A DNA stretch of 64,000 nt from Dyadobacter luteus (GCF_003383615.1 NZ_QNUL01000001.1:620001-684000); one strand, 5' to 3'; shown: positions 36,261-45,728, counted from the first letter of the stretch. The notes: generated from the letters alone by a model not told the origin. Program-made: numbers and translations.

Positions 36261-37304
36261 TTACAGTGTTGCCATATCAATTACAAACCGGTAACGGACA
36301 TCACCTTTTTCCATGCGGTCATAGGCTGTCTGTATATCTTTCATGTCAATGAGCTCAATGTCGGAAACGATATCATTCTCGGCACAGAAATCAAGCATTT
36401 CCTGGGTTTCAGCTATGCCGCCTATGCCTGATCCTGCAACACTTTTTCTTCCGCCAAGCAAACTAAACGCAGCTATTTCTGCTGGTTTGGATGGAACACC
36501 AACGCAAATCAGCGTACCATCTGTTCTTAGTAAAGAGAGGTACATATTAAAATCATGTTCGGCAGAAACGGTGTCCAGAATGAAATCAAAAGTTCCTAAA
36601 GCCGCCTTTACCTGAGCTTCATCGCTGGTAACAACAAAGTGATGTGCGCCCAGTCTTTTAGCATCTTCTTCTTTTTTTTGTGATGTACTTAAAACAGTTA
36701 CTTCCGCTCCGAAAGCAACGCCAAACTTTACACCCATATGCCCCAAACCGCCAAGACCAAGTACCGCCAATTTATGTCCTTTTCCTACTTTCCAATGCCT
36801 CAGAGGGGAATAGGTTGTGATACCAGCACACAATAATGGTGCGACCGCAGCCAGGTCCAGTTTTTCAGAAACATGCAGTACAAATTCTTCCCGCACCACA
36901 ATGGTATTGGAATAGCCACCATACGTTGGTGTTTTCCCGTCACGCTCCATTCCGTTGTAGGTTTGCGTATTGCCTTCCAGACAATATTGTTCAAGATCTC
37001 TTTTGCAATTTTCACATTCCTGACAGGAATCAACCATACAGCCTGTTCCTGCAAGATCGCCTACTTTAAATTTCTTTACGTGATCGCCCACTTTGACCAC
37101 ACGACCAACGATTTCATGTCCTGGGACCATTGGGAATATACCCGGAAACCAATCGTTGTTAACCTGATGCAAATCGGAGTGGCAAACACCGCAATATAAA
37201 ATATCAAACTGAACGTCGTGGGGGCCAACTTCCCGGCGTTCAAACGCCCAGGGCGCTAAATCTTCGTTAGGACTCTGCGCAGCGTATCCTTTGGTTTCAA
37301 TCAT
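36261..37304 (-). CDS. zinc-dependent NAD(P)-alcohol dehydrogenase, CAD/YahK-like
   Basis: This 347-residue medium-chain dehydrogenase oxidises alcohols or reduces aldehydes with NADP(H). The catalytic zinc site begins CGVCHSDLHQVNNDWFP and MVPGHEIVGRV; the structural zinc is held by four cysteines in CQECENCKRDLEQYC. The Rossmann motif is LGLGGLGHMGVKF, followed by VLSTSQKKEEDAKRLGAHHFV, typical of the cinnamyl-alcohol-dehydrogenase/YahK branch. Cytoplasmic. It follows the SDR gene on the same strand after 88 bp and ends in a strong hairpin, so it is probably the last gene of the AraC-SDR-ADH transcript. Confidence 0.94.
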   Translation of the reverse strand: MIETKGYAAQSPNEDLAPWAFERREVGPHDVQFDILYCGVCHSDLHQVNNDWFPGIFPMVPGHEIVGRVVKVGDHVKKFKVGDLAGTGCMVDSCQECENCKRDLEQYCLEGNTQTYNGMERDGKTPTYGGYSNTIVVREEFVLHVSEKLDLAAVAPLLCAGITTYSPLRHWKVGKGHKLAVLGLGGLGHMGVKFGVAFGAEVTVLSTSQKKEEDAKRLGAHHFVVTSDEAQVKAALGTFDFILDTVSAEHDFNMYLSLLRTDGTLICVGVPSKPAEIAAFSLLGGRKSVAGSGIGGIAETQEMLDFCAENDIVSDIELIDMKDIQTAYDRMEKGDVRYRFVIDMATL

Positions 37305-37392
37305 CTCTTAGTTTGTTTTATATTAATATTTAAGTTTGTTCAAATTTGGAAGCGCCGCCTTGGTTTACCGCATGATTTAGAATTCTCGTTTG

Positions 37393-38037
37393 CTACTTCA
37401 CCTGTTTAAGCGCGTCTTTGATGGGCGTGTCACCGTCATGCATCATGATCACTTTTCCAATGGTATGATCATCTTCCAGAATGGCAACTAGCGCATCGAC
37501 CACATTGGCAATTGAATTTGATAACGGCTCTTTTACATCTACGGTAATCTTCCCTGTTCCGATTTCCTCCTTTAATGCGCCGGGTTGCAGAATGGTGTAG
37601 TTCAGGCTGGACTGGCTCATTAGATATAGGTCTGCGTAATGCTTGGCGATGTTGTAATCTGTAATATCTTTCAGGAAAGATTCGTGCCAGTGACTGGGTT
37701 CAAGAGCGAATACTGAACTGAGTAAAATGAATCTTTTTACACCTGCTTTCTCCGCAGCCTGTATGGTTTTAACAGCACCATGCAAATCAATTTGCAGTAA
37801 ATTCTTTCCTTTTGAACCCGCCACAAAATAAACGGCGTCAATATTTCCCTTCATTGCCTCCACCATCCGATTCACATCCCAAAGTAAATCAAAGGCAATG
37901 AACGATATATTTTCAGACGGGGAAGAATTGTTTTCATGCCTTGATCCTGCCAAAACAGTATAGTCCGATTCCGCAAGTTTACCTATCAAAGCCGAACCTA
38001 CGCGTCCGCCTGATCCGATTACTAATATTTTTTTCAT
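37393..38037 (-). CDS. NAD(P)-binding atypical SDR (NmrA/YwnB-like)
   Basis: This 214-residue single-domain Rossmann protein has the N-terminal dinucleotide site VIGSGGRVGSALIGKL, then DAVYFVAGSKGKNL, VKRFILLSSVFALEP and LNYTILQPGALKEEIGTGKI. The order matches atypical SDRs such as YwnB/NmrA-like proteins; the classical YxxxK dyad is not obvious, so it may be a redox sensor or non-standard reductase. It starts 18 bp after the AraC regulator's stop and is clearly co-transcribed with it. Confidence 0.88.
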   Translation of the reverse strand: MKKILVIGSGGRVGSALIGKLAESDYTVLAGSRHENNSSPSENISFIAFDLLWDVNRMVEAMKGNIDAVYFVAGSKGKNLLQIDLHGAVKTIQAAEKAGVKRFILLSSVFALEPSHWHESFLKDITDYNIAKHYADLYLMSQSSLNYTILQPGALKEEIGTGKITVDVKEPLSNSIANVVDALVAILEDDHTIGKVIMMHDGDTPIKDALKQVK

Positions 38038-38055
38038 AAGATCTGATTTAAATGT

Positions 38056-38925
38056 CTAGCTCCGAAATATGGAAGGGGCCTGACCATGGTATTGTTTAAA
38101 AATCCTGGAAAAATGGGATACGTTTTCAAACCCGAGTGTATAACAAATATCAGAAACAGACATGAGTGTGGTTTCCAGCATATCTTTTGCTTTTTCCAGT
38201 CTCTTCTCCCGTATCCACGAAGCCGGTGATGTATTATAAACCATTTGAAAATCTCTTTTGAAACTTGATAAACTTCTGCCTGAAAGATAGGCCAGCTCCA
38301 ATAACGAAACCGGTGAAGCATAATGCAGCTCCACTACATGACGGATATCTGCCCTCACCGGCTGGTGCAATTGAAGAATCTGCAAAAACATATTACGATT
38401 ACATTCTGCAACGTCGTAGAGCAGTTCCATAATTTTTAGTCGCAACTGCCCCGGATGAACAATCGAATCGTCATAGAAATACGGTTTGAGAGAATGGGCG
38501 AACGCTACGAGACATTCATTCATCGGGTAAACAGCCGTTTTAATTTCCCCTTCAATTTTGGGTACTTTAACTTCCGATGAAGCCAGAAACGTTTTTAACA
38601 GATCGTCTTTTAAACTGAACATCAGACTGTCATAGATGTTGTCATTATCCGGATTGCCCACTTTATCGTATTGTACTGAAATCGCTTTCTTTAAAAGAAT
38701 CATGTCGTTCTTCCCAAGTGCATACTGCTGCTTTCCATACGTCAGCGTGACAGTGCCTTCCAGAACGATCAGCAGCAAATGCTCTTCCAGGTACATTGTG
38801 CCCTTGGCCTTCATGCTGTGTATGCATTGCTCTATGACCGAACAGCCATCCAACATTAAAGCGCTCTGTTGCCCCGGACCGCTCACCAGCGCAGTAGGAA
38901 CCTTAATCACTTTGCTCATATCCAT
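38056..38925 (-). CDS. AraC-family transcriptional regulator
   Basis: This 289-residue regulator has an N-terminal cupin-like sensor (about 30-150: HLLLIVLEGTVTLTYGKQQYALGKNDMILLKKAISVQYDKV) and a C-terminal double HTH (about 190-287: SLLELAYLSGRSLSSFKRDFQMVYNTSPASWIREKRLEKA and VSDICYTLGFENVSHFSRIFKQYHGQAPS). It heads the AraC-SDR-ADH series. Its own promoter has the 22-bp-spaced TTGAGCTAAA repeats, consistent with autoregulation. The HTH is similar to that of the AraC protein at 53413, whose partner SDR gene has the same operator. Confidence 0.93.
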   Translation of the reverse strand: MDMSKVIKVPTALVSGPGQQSALMLDGCSVIEQCIHSMKAKGTMYLEEHLLLIVLEGTVTLTYGKQQYALGKNDMILLKKAISVQYDKVGNPDNDNIYDSLMFSLKDDLLKTFLASSEVKVPKIEGEIKTAVYPMNECLVAFAHSLKPYFYDDSIVHPGQLRLKIMELLYDVAECNRNMFLQILQLHQPVRADIRHVVELHYASPVSLLELAYLSGRSLSSFKRDFQMVYNTSPASWIREKRLEKAKDMLETTLMSVSDICYTLGFENVSHFSRIFKQYHGQAPSIFRS

Positions 38926-39002
38926 TCTTTAAAAAGTCAGCTTTTCAGTAACATGATCAACCCAATCAAAGTTACCAGCTCATCCGTATTTTAACTATGA
39001 TA

Positions 39003-39071
39003 CAAAGGTATTCATCACAGACTTCTCGCACTGTCCTATTTAGCTCAAAAAGTTTGCTGATTTAGCTCAAA
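39003..39071 (-). promoter_or_regulatory. AraC-type operator and promoter of the AraC-SDR-ADH genes
   Basis: Minus strand: distal TTGAGCTAAA (39070-39061), proximal TTGAGCTAAA (39048-39039), -7 box TACCTTTG (39010-39003). Both repeats are identical over at least 12 bases and are 22 bp apart; proximal site to box end is 36 bp. No separate -33 TTTG is seen, so the promoter probably depends on the activator. Confidence 0.75.
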
Positions 39072-39076
39072 GATTT

Positions 39077-39322
39077 AAGAACTGGCCTCGTGCACCTTCT
39101 GAACAAGGGAGTCTAAAAACAGACTAGGTGCTTGGCGTCCTTCTTGCTGCCTGTTGCCCTGTTAGTGGATGCATTCCAACGCGTTGTTGACCATTTTCGT
39201 TTAGTGGAAATCTCATTTGCCTTCCCGTTTACTCTGATTCTAAGGTATACAAACCTCTGCTCGCCCTGGTCATTCTTTGCGGGTTTAAGATAAAAAAGTA
39301 ACCCGAGTGATTTCTCCATCAT
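39077..39322 (-). pseudogene. truncated tyrosine recombinase (integrase), N-terminal arm domain only
   Basis: The open part (39322-39113) reads EKSLGLLFYLKPAKNDQG and EQRFVYLRIRVNGKANEIST, then KRKWSTTRWNASTNRATGSK, the arm-type DNA-binding domain of Bacteroidota phage/transposon integrases. After AKHLVCF a stop appears, but another frame goes on FLDSLVQKVHEASS and ends. The core-binding and catalytic domains are missing. It marks a lost integrative element beside the AraC promoter. Confidence 0.75.
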
Positions 39323-39872
39323 TTTGTAACTGGTTTAGAATAAAGCAAATTTCGGAGTTCACTACAGAAATGACAAGACGAAAACTACGCTAACATGCTC
39401 ATATACAAATATTTACAAACACCCCAGTGAGTGATTTTTTTTCGAAAAAGGCGTACTACACCGAGTACTCACATAAACTTTGCGAGTTATTGCAAAATTT
39501 GATACCTGAAACACATTAAAAAAGCCTGTTTACGTATCGCAAACAGGCTTTTAAATGTTTTGAAACTACTTTTCGTGGAGACGCTCGTCTTTGGAACTTT
39601 CGTTGTTTCTTTTGCTTTCGATATGGGCAATCCCTTTCTAATGCCCTAGAAGCTATCGATATTTTCACTCCCATAATTTACGCCTGTCCTCCCTGCCGAT
39701 CCAATAAGGTCTGCAGTGGTAGATATCCTTGTATTTTTTTTGCATTTGTTCTGCTACAGGCTTGACTGTTTTCCTTTCGTGCTATCTGCCCTCAAATGCG
39801 GCTATTGTATTAGTTACTGATATTTTAGAGATGACAACTAACTCTACGTTTTTACAGGCGTAGCCTGATCAG
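39323..39872. other. gene-poor stretch after the integrase relic
   Basis: There is no intact gene in 550 bp. It holds a strong hairpin (39520-39552). In the minus-strand remainder, short open pieces are visible (for example TADLIGSAGRTGVNYGSENI near 39700) but I do not recognise them. It is probably decayed coding or mobile DNA. Confidence 0.5.
39520..39552. terminator. strong 12-bp hairpin with T-run
   Basis: AAAAGCCTGTTT (39520-39531) and AAACAGGCTTTT (39541-39552) form a perfect 12-bp stem with a 9-nt loop. It is A-rich before and T-rich after, so it can terminate in both directions. No intact gene ends here now, which suggests the gene it served was lost. Confidence 0.75.
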
Positions 39873-40766
39873 TTAACCGGATGCAGGTCTATTCTCAACA
39901 TTAATATGCTGACGGTAGGTATTGATAAAAACCCTCAGAGCACCCGATTGTAATTTATCCTTTCTGAAGACAAGGACCGTAGTCATCGTCCCCAGCAGTT
40001 TGCTGAGCCTATGGCTGACAATTTTTCTGCCTGCATAGTATTTGGAAATGACTTCTTGGGGCAATATACTAATACCCAGACCAGCTTCTACAAAATTGAC
40101 AATCCCCTCAATAGAATTCAGTTCAGTGCTTTTGTATTGTATAATCCCCTTAGAGCTTAGCCAGGATTCTAATCTTGCCCGGAATATACAGCCCTGACCG
40201 AATGTCACGATCTTCACAGGGTGCTTTGCAAGTAGTTCTTCCAGTTTTGGCCCGCCGCCGGCAGTTAAGATAATGAGCTGCTCTTCTTTGATGCGGATCT
40301 GATCCAGACCGGCAACGTTAACTGGAGCTGATACAAATGCGGCATCCAGATCAAAGTTCAATACCTCGCCTATCAGCACTTGTCTCATCTGGGATTTAAA
40401 CTCCAGTTCAACGTCGGGATAGTGCTGCTGAAAGTAATTGAGTATTTCCGGTGCTTTTAAAGCCATAGTAGTTTCAATACAACCAATCCTGAGTGTCCCA
40501 CCCACCTTATCAGTATTTTGCACGTTGCTTTTAGCCTCGGCAACCAGCTGACCGATTTGCTTACAGTATTGCAGCAATGTTTTTCCACTTACGGTTAGCT
40601 CTACCTTCCGGGATGTACGGGAAATCAGCTCTGCACCGAATTCTTCTTCCAGACTTTTAATCCTTGCAGTAACGTTGGACTGCACTGTGAACATTGCCGC
40701 GGCCGCTTTGGTGAAACTTCCGGTGGATGCGACTGCCTCAAATATTTTCAAATCGTTGGTATTCAT
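39873..40766 (-). CDS. LysR-family transcriptional regulator
   Basis: This 297-residue LysR protein has the winged HTH at 1-60 (DLKIFEAVASTGSFTKAAAAMFTVQSNVTARIKSLEEEFGAELISRTSRKVELT), then a periplasmic-binding-like effector domain from about 88 (VGGTLRIGCIETTMALKAPEIL). It is divergent from the alpha/beta hydrolase gene with a short shared control region containing a TTAATC-N9-GATTAA palindrome, the usual arrangement in which LysR controls the opposite gene and itself. Confidence 0.94.
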   Translation of the reverse strand: MNTNDLKIFEAVASTGSFTKAAAAMFTVQSNVTARIKSLEEEFGAELISRTSRKVELTVSGKTLLQYCKQIGQLVAEAKSNVQNTDKVGGTLRIGCIETTMALKAPEILNYFQQHYPDVELEFKSQMRQVLIGEVLNFDLDAAFVSAPVNVAGLDQIRIKEEQLIILTAGGGPKLEELLAKHPVKIVTFGQGCIFRARLESWLSSKGIIQYKSTELNSIEGIVNFVEAGLGISILPQEVISKYYAGRKIVSHRLSKLLGTMTTVLVFRKDKLQSGALRVFINTYRQHINVENRPASG

Positions 40767-40791
40767 AAAGGAATCATAAAAAGTGATTTAA

Positions 40792-40822
40792 GTGATCACA
40801 ATTAATCGTTTGTCATGATTAA
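40792..40822. promoter_or_regulatory. LysR-type operator between divergent genes
   Basis: GTGATCAC (40792-40799) is followed by the inverted repeat TTAATC (40802-40807) and GATTAA (40817-40822) with a 9-bp gap, a dyad of the size LysR tetramers bind. It lies between the LysR start (40766) and the hydrolase start (40855). Confidence 0.55.
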
Positions 40823-40854
40823 ATGTCGTGATTAGTTTTGGTAAAAAAAAGGAG

Positions 40855-41832
40855 ATGAAACATTTATCGGATTACATATTCGCCTTAGTGCTACTGACAT
40901 TATTCTCGCCCAGTGATATGCTGGCACAATCAAATCAACCATTAACTTTTAATAAACCAGCCATGCCAAACAACTCTGTACGTTACCTGAATGTTCAAGT
41001 AAATCGTCTAAACTTGTTTTACAGGGAAGCAGGCGCACCCGATGCTCCGACTCTTCTTTTACTACACGGTTACCCGACATCCTCACACATGTTCAGGAAC
41101 CTGATTCCAATCCTGAGTAAGCAATACCATGTCATTGCACCGGACTTACCCGGATTTGGCTATTCTGATGCCCCATCCAACAAAGACTTCAATTATACTT
41201 TTGACAATCTCGCCGCTACCATGCAGGCCTTTATTGATACGCTTGGGTTAAAACGCTTCGCCGTTTACGTTTTCGATTATGGCGCGCCGGTCGGGCTGCG
41301 TCTGGCGATGGCTAATCCGGAAAAGATTACCGGTATCATTTCGCAAAACGGCAATGCTTATCAGGAAGGATTGAGCGGTGAATGGAATCCGATACGTAAA
41401 TATTGGGCAGATCCTTCTCAGCCAAATCGTGAGTCGCTCAGGGATTTCGTATCCAAAGACGCCACCTGGTTTCAGTATCATCAGGGAGTACCCGATCAGT
41501 CACTAATTGCTCCGGAGACTTACACCCTTGATCAGCATTTTTTAGACAGGCCGGGAAACATTGACATACAACTCGACCTGGTAAGAGATTATAAAACCAA
41601 TGTCGAGCTTTATCCGAAGTTCCATCAGTACTTCAGACAATACCATCCTAAATTCTTACTGGTTTGGGGCGACAAAGACCCTTATTTCCTGCCCGCAGGA
41701 GCTGAGGCATATAAGAAAGATTTGCCTGATGCGGCCCTGAAATTTTATGACACAGGCCATTTTGCTTTGGAAACCCACGTTGTGGAGATAGGACGCGAAA
41801 TACTTGATTTTATGCGTTCGCTACCCAACTAG
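40855..41832 (+). CDS. secreted alpha/beta hydrolase, epoxide hydrolase/haloalkane dehalogenase type
   Basis: The start is placed at the ATG 40855, directly after AAGGAG and giving a clean signal peptide (MKHLSDYIFALVLLTLFSPSDMLAQ); an upstream GTG at 40828 is less likely. The oxyanion motif HGYPTSSHMFR fits epoxide hydrolases and the nucleophile is an aspartate (D141 in VYVFDYGAPVG), as in epoxide hydrolases and dehalogenases, not a serine. The charge-relay acid is near VWGDKDPYF and the histidine is in DTGHFALETH. Predicted periplasmic. It faces the LysR gene that probably controls it. Substrate unknown. Confidence 0.9.
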   Translation: MKHLSDYIFALVLLTLFSPSDMLAQSNQPLTFNKPAMPNNSVRYLNVQVNRLNLFYREAGAPDAPTLLLLHGYPTSSHMFRNLIPILSKQYHVIAPDLPGFGYSDAPSNKDFNYTFDNLAATMQAFIDTLGLKRFAVYVFDYGAPVGLRLAMANPEKITGIISQNGNAYQEGLSGEWNPIRKYWADPSQPNRESLRDFVSKDATWFQYHQGVPDQSLIAPETYTLDQHFLDRPGNIDIQLDLVRDYKTNVELYPKFHQYFRQYHPKFLLVWGDKDPYFLPAGAEAYKKDLPDAALKFYDTGHFALETHVVEIGREILDFMRSLPN

Positions 41833-42050
41833 TTGAATTCAGCTCCGCCGGATGTGATAGCCGGCTAAATATCCGGCAGGACTTGGTCGTTTAGCTATTG
41901 TAAAAGCTCCCCTGTTTGCCTATCAGCAGCGGAGAATGCGATGGTGAAGCATCTGGCCACTGCCCAAAGCATCTAACTGCCTGGATCTTGCGTTAAGTAT
42001 GTTGAGTAATCATTTAAGCTCGATATCTTGTCTGGTTGACAAATCTGTAC

Positions 42051-43757
42051 ATGTCTAAAATCTCGTTGATGCAAAGAGCAAGTTCCCTAATACCGGTCAT
42101 AATAATGTTGGCAACTATACAGGCTTTTGCTCAATCCGGTATGGTGAAGGATTTGACGCGCAAAGATCAAGCTCAGATCATAAGGGAAGCGGATAGCGTT
42201 ATTACTTTGAAAATGAGAGAATACGGCGTGCTTGGAGCATCTATTGTGCTTGTGGATGCCCAATATACAATATTGGCAAAGGGGTTTGGCTACACTGATC
42301 CTTCAAAGGCAAAAAAGGTAGATGAGAAAACGCTTTTTAGCATGCAGTCCATATCAAAAACGCTGACAACAACCGCTTTTCTGATGGAAGCTACCTCGGG
42401 CAGTTTTGGTCTCGATGATAAAATCCGGCGTTATTATCCTGCTCTTCATGTCCAATCCAGAACCGGCAGCAGCCAGGCCGACAAAATGACCTTTCGACAC
42501 CTTTTGAGCCATCGTGCAGGTTTTTGTCATGAGGCGCCCTTGGGTAACAATTACGACACGACCAAATACACCTTCGAGCAGCATGTTCAAAGTTTCAACG
42601 GATCCTGGCTAAGATTCGATGTGAACGAATTTTTTAGTTATTCGAACATGGGCCATGATCTTGTTGGTTATGTTGCTGCAAAGAGAGCTAACAAACCAAT
42701 TGATCAGTACCTGAAAGAAAGCGTACTGCAACCATTGGCAATGACTAGCAGCACATATAGCCAGGATGAGGCTTACCAATTCAAAAACATTGCCATCGGG
42801 TGTTATGGAAACAATGTCTTGCAAAGAACTTATATCCCCAACATTGCTGCAGGTGGTCTGTATTCAAACGCTGTGGATATGGGCAGGTATCTTCAGTTTC
42901 AGCTGAATGATTGCGTAATAAATGGTGATACACTGGTTTCCGGTAAGCTGCTTGCACAGATGCAAAGCGTTCAATACAAGCTCGATGGTCAAAGCTCCGG
43001 CTACGGATTGGGTGTGCTGGTCAGACCATTCTATGGTGCAACCATGGTTTTTCATCCCGGTGACGGATACGGCTACCAAGCCCTGCATGCCTGGATACCC
43101 CAAGCAAGGATAGGCATTGCCATTATGACAAATGATGGTCTGGTATCGCCATTTGCCAGCGAGGTATGCGAGTACATCCTGAAAATGATGCTTTTACACA
43201 ATGTAGATGGTTTAGAAAAAGATCCTGACGTTGATCTTAAAGCCACCATTGAGCTTGATCCAAATTATATAAGAACATTGACCGGAAGATATAAGAGTGG
43301 ACGGCGGGTGGTTAGCTTTGTTGAAATGGCCGGGAAACTTGCCGTGATTTCAGAAATTGATACAATAAAGTTGAATGCGCATAGTCAGCAAGAGTTTTCT
43401 GCTCCGAATGGTGAGAAGTATCTGTTTGACGCCGGTCAGACAGGCAAACCCAGACACTTTGTCAATATCAACCAATACGGCGCTGATTTTTACATCTACA
43501 ATGATTCACCGACCGAAAAGGCGGGGCCGGGCAAGGCAGCCTGGACTGATTTAACCGGGACTTATTCAGGCTTCAACAACCGTCAGCCACAGACAGTCAA
43601 AATTTTCCTAAAGAATGGCTATCTGTATTGTTCAAGGGGCGGCGAGACAAAATTAACCGAATTTAAACCCGGAGTCTTTTTCACCTCTGATGGAGATCCA
43701 CTCATTCAGAAAGGGAACAGAATTTATCTGGGTAACAGGATTTTTACCAAACAATAG
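42051..43757 (+). CDS. serine hydrolase, class C beta-lactamase-like (penicillin-binding-protein fold)
   Basis: The start is taken at ATG 42051 (MSKISLMQRASS), giving a signal peptide that ends IQAFAQ; a TTG at 42036 is the alternative. The serine beta-lactamase-like domain (about 25-370) has S100-I-S-K103 (SxxK), the second motif YSN in FFSYSNMGHDL, and HPGDGYGYQ near the third-motif position. The C-terminal 180 residues form a beta-rich domain common to such hydrolases. The family covers esterases, D-amino peptidases and PBP4-like proteins; antibiotic resistance is not implied. A decayed second copy lies at 44301-44579. Confidence 0.9.
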   Translation: MSKISLMQRASSLIPVIIMLATIQAFAQSGMVKDLTRKDQAQIIREADSVITLKMREYGVLGASIVLVDAQYTILAKGFGYTDPSKAKKVDEKTLFSMQSISKTLTTTAFLMEATSGSFGLDDKIRRYYPALHVQSRTGSSQADKMTFRHLLSHRAGFCHEAPLGNNYDTTKYTFEQHVQSFNGSWLRFDVNEFFSYSNMGHDLVGYVAAKRANKPIDQYLKESVLQPLAMTSSTYSQDEAYQFKNIAIGCYGNNVLQRTYIPNIAAGGLYSNAVDMGRYLQFQLNDCVINGDTLVSGKLLAQMQSVQYKLDGQSSGYGLGVLVRPFYGATMVFHPGDGYGYQALHAWIPQARIGIAIMTNDGLVSPFASEVCEYILKMMLLHNVDGLEKDPDVDLKATIELDPNYIRTLTGRYKSGRRVVSFVEMAGKLAVISEIDTIKLNAHSQQEFSAPNGEKYLFDAGQTGKPRHFVNINQYGADFYIYNDSPTEKAGPGKAAWTDLTGTYSGFNNRQPQTVKIFLKNGYLYCSRGGETKLTEFKPGVFFTSDGDPLIQKGNRIYLGNRIFTKQ

Positions 43758-43859
43758 GCTTTTTGATACCGAAGCTTCAAGTTAGTATCTGTTCTATTAC
43801 CAGTTAAATGAGTGGTTAAAGAATATAAAATCCATTAGTAGGAAAAAAGTAATAGTGAA

Positions 43860-44172
43860 ATTGAAATATTAGTAGAATTTACCCTGAAACCAGAAGTGTT
43901 AAAAGAATTCGAGGCAATACTATTACCTCATCTGCAAAAGGTTGCCCAGCAAAAACTTGTCTTATGTTGGCTGCCATTCGTAGTGAAAATGATCAAACCA
44001 AATACATCTTTTATGAGCGGTGGAAAGATCCAGGAGAGTTTTGGCAAGTCCAGATGAAGAAAGATGACCGCCTACCTTACAACCAGCATATAGCAGTATT
44101 TAAAGCTGCAGACAGGAAAGTGACGATGTAAAAGTCCCGATTTTTACAGATAAAATAGAAATTATCAGTTAG
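43860..44172 (+). pseudogene. decayed ABM-family (quinol/antibiotic biosynthesis) monooxygenase
   Basis: Three frame pieces together make one small ABM-fold protein: EILVEFTLKPEVLKEFEAIL; then MLAAIRSENDQTKYIFYERW with KDPGEFWQVQMKKDDRLPYNQHI; then VKVPIFTDKIEIIS and stop. The YIFYERWKD segment is the family hallmark. Two frameshifts break it. Confidence 0.7.
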
Positions 44173-44300
44173 GGTATTTACTTTAAAGAATGACTAATAA
44201 AGTATAAAACCAGCAGAAGGCCTGCCATTTTAAAAACTCTCCCCTTGGATGTTTTGCCAGTAGTGATCTGTAAAGAGCTCATATTACTGATGCTGAAGCT

Positions 44301-44579
44301 AGGTATTCAGACGCTGTGGATATGGGGATGTATCTTCAATTGAAGTTGAATGACGGCAGAATATTTGAACAGTGACTGATTTCACCAGAGCTGCTCACAG
44401 AAATACCTAGTGTTCAATACAAGCCCAAAGTTCCGGGTACGGATTGGCCTGACTGGCAAGGAGTGTATACTAGTCAGCGCCGTGCCCAGCTACCCGAAGC
44501 GTGGCTAGCATTTCCCTTCTGACCAATGATGGTCTGATGCAACTTACCAGCCAAATATCCGAACACATTTTAAAATGAT
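44301..44579 (+). pseudogene. relic of a second serine hydrolase gene
   Basis: YSDAVDMGMYLQLKLNDGRI then, after a stop, LISPELLTEIPSVQYKPKVPG aligns with YSNAVDMGRYLQFQLNDC and LVSGKLLAQMQSVQYKLDGQ of the intact hydrolase upstream. The end TNDGLMQLTSQISEHILK matches its MTNDGLVSPFASEVCEYILK. About a third of the gene is recognisable, with stops and frameshifts. It is a duplicated neighbour far into decay. Confidence 0.75.
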
Positions 44580-44675
44580 AATTTTAATAGAATCCGAAGG
44601 TTAAATATCAAACTGCTAATGAACTGAAAACAGATTTAACTACCCATCTATCTTAAATTTCAAACCACCGAAGCA

Positions 44676-45581
44676 ATGGCAAAAGCTACTGAATCACTTG
44701 CAGAATTCTATAAATATAAGTTTGAGAAGTCACCGAAAGTGATCAAAGACGAGCCCGGTCAATTTAATGTCTTCCGCATCCAGGACAGCTTACAACCCGG
44801 GCAGGTATCTGCGGATTATATCCGTAGGGACTTTTACAAAATTATGCTGTTTGAGGGTAGTAGTGTATTTCATTATGGAGATATGAGTATCCCTGTCAAT
44901 GGAAAAACGCTGCTATTTTTTAATCCGAAAGTACCCTATACATCTGACCCTGTTACGGCTCAAACCAAAGGGTATTTTTGCGTATTCAAAGACGAATTCA
45001 TCAGGCTCAACCTTCGGCTCAACGTAGGTAATCTTCCTATGTTCAGCCCCGGCAGCAGGCCAGTCTTTTCGCTTGACGAGAATCAGTACTTACTTGTCAA
45101 TAATCTGTTTGAGAAAATGATCAATGAATTTAATTCGGAATACATTTACAAACAGGAACTGATCCAGGCTTATGTAACCGAGCTTATTTTTACAGCCCAG
45201 AAGCTTACTTCATCTTACACCACAGCAATTTTAAATGACGCCAATTCCCGAATTACTAAGGTATTTACAGAGCTTCTTGACCGGCAGTTCCCTATCGATT
45301 CCACGACCCGCCGCTTCGGGTTTCGCTCGGCCAAAGTGATTGCACAGGCGCTTTCAGTACATGTAAATACATTAAACCGTGCCATTAAGCAAACAACCGG
45401 TCGCACTACTACCGATCATATCAATGAACGATTGATTGGCGAAGCGAAGGCGTTATTGAGATATACCAATCTGAACATATCCGAAATCAGCTACATGTTG
45501 GGTTTTGAGAATCAGGCCCATTTCAACAAGTTCTTTAAAAAAAACACTGCTTCGGCTCCTTCTGCATTCCGGAAGGTTTGA
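44676..45581 (+). CDS. AraC-family transcriptional regulator
   Basis: This 301-residue regulator has an N-terminal cupin-type domain (about 20-130; FEGSSVFHYGDMSIPVNGKTLLFFNPKVPYT) and a C-terminal double HTH (about 200-300; SAKVIAQALSVHVNTLNRAIKQTTGRTTTDHINERLIGEA, ISEISYMLGFENQAHFNKFFKKNTASAPSAFRK). It is followed on the same strand by an NTF2-like gene after 147 bp. No 22-bp operator pair was found upstream, so it seems to belong to a different circuit than the AraC genes at 38056 and 53413. Confidence 0.93.
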   Translation: MAKATESLAEFYKYKFEKSPKVIKDEPGQFNVFRIQDSLQPGQVSADYIRRDFYKIMLFEGSSVFHYGDMSIPVNGKTLLFFNPKVPYTSDPVTAQTKGYFCVFKDEFIRLNLRLNVGNLPMFSPGSRPVFSLDENQYLLVNNLFEKMINEFNSEYIYKQELIQAYVTELIFTAQKLTSSYTTAILNDANSRITKVFTELLDRQFPIDSTTRRFGFRSAKVIAQALSVHVNTLNRAIKQTTGRTTTDHINERLIGEAKALLRYTNLNISEISYMLGFENQAHFNKFFKKNTASAPSAFRKV

Positions 45582-45728
45582 ATTTGACAAAGATCGGTTT
45601 GCCGGCAACAAAATTACCGGCTAGTCTCCATCGTAACTTTGTATCAGATCACAGCCAGGGCTTTTTCCGGCTTACAGGCTGTTTCGATCTGTTCATTTAT
45701 TAAAAGTTTGTAAAATTTTATAGAACTG

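Noticed and set aside
39585-39610. tRNA or tmRNA 3' end as integration site
   Set aside because: A GTGGAGAC stretch recalls a reversed tRNA end, but no matching acceptor stem, T-loop or anticodon arm can be drawn.
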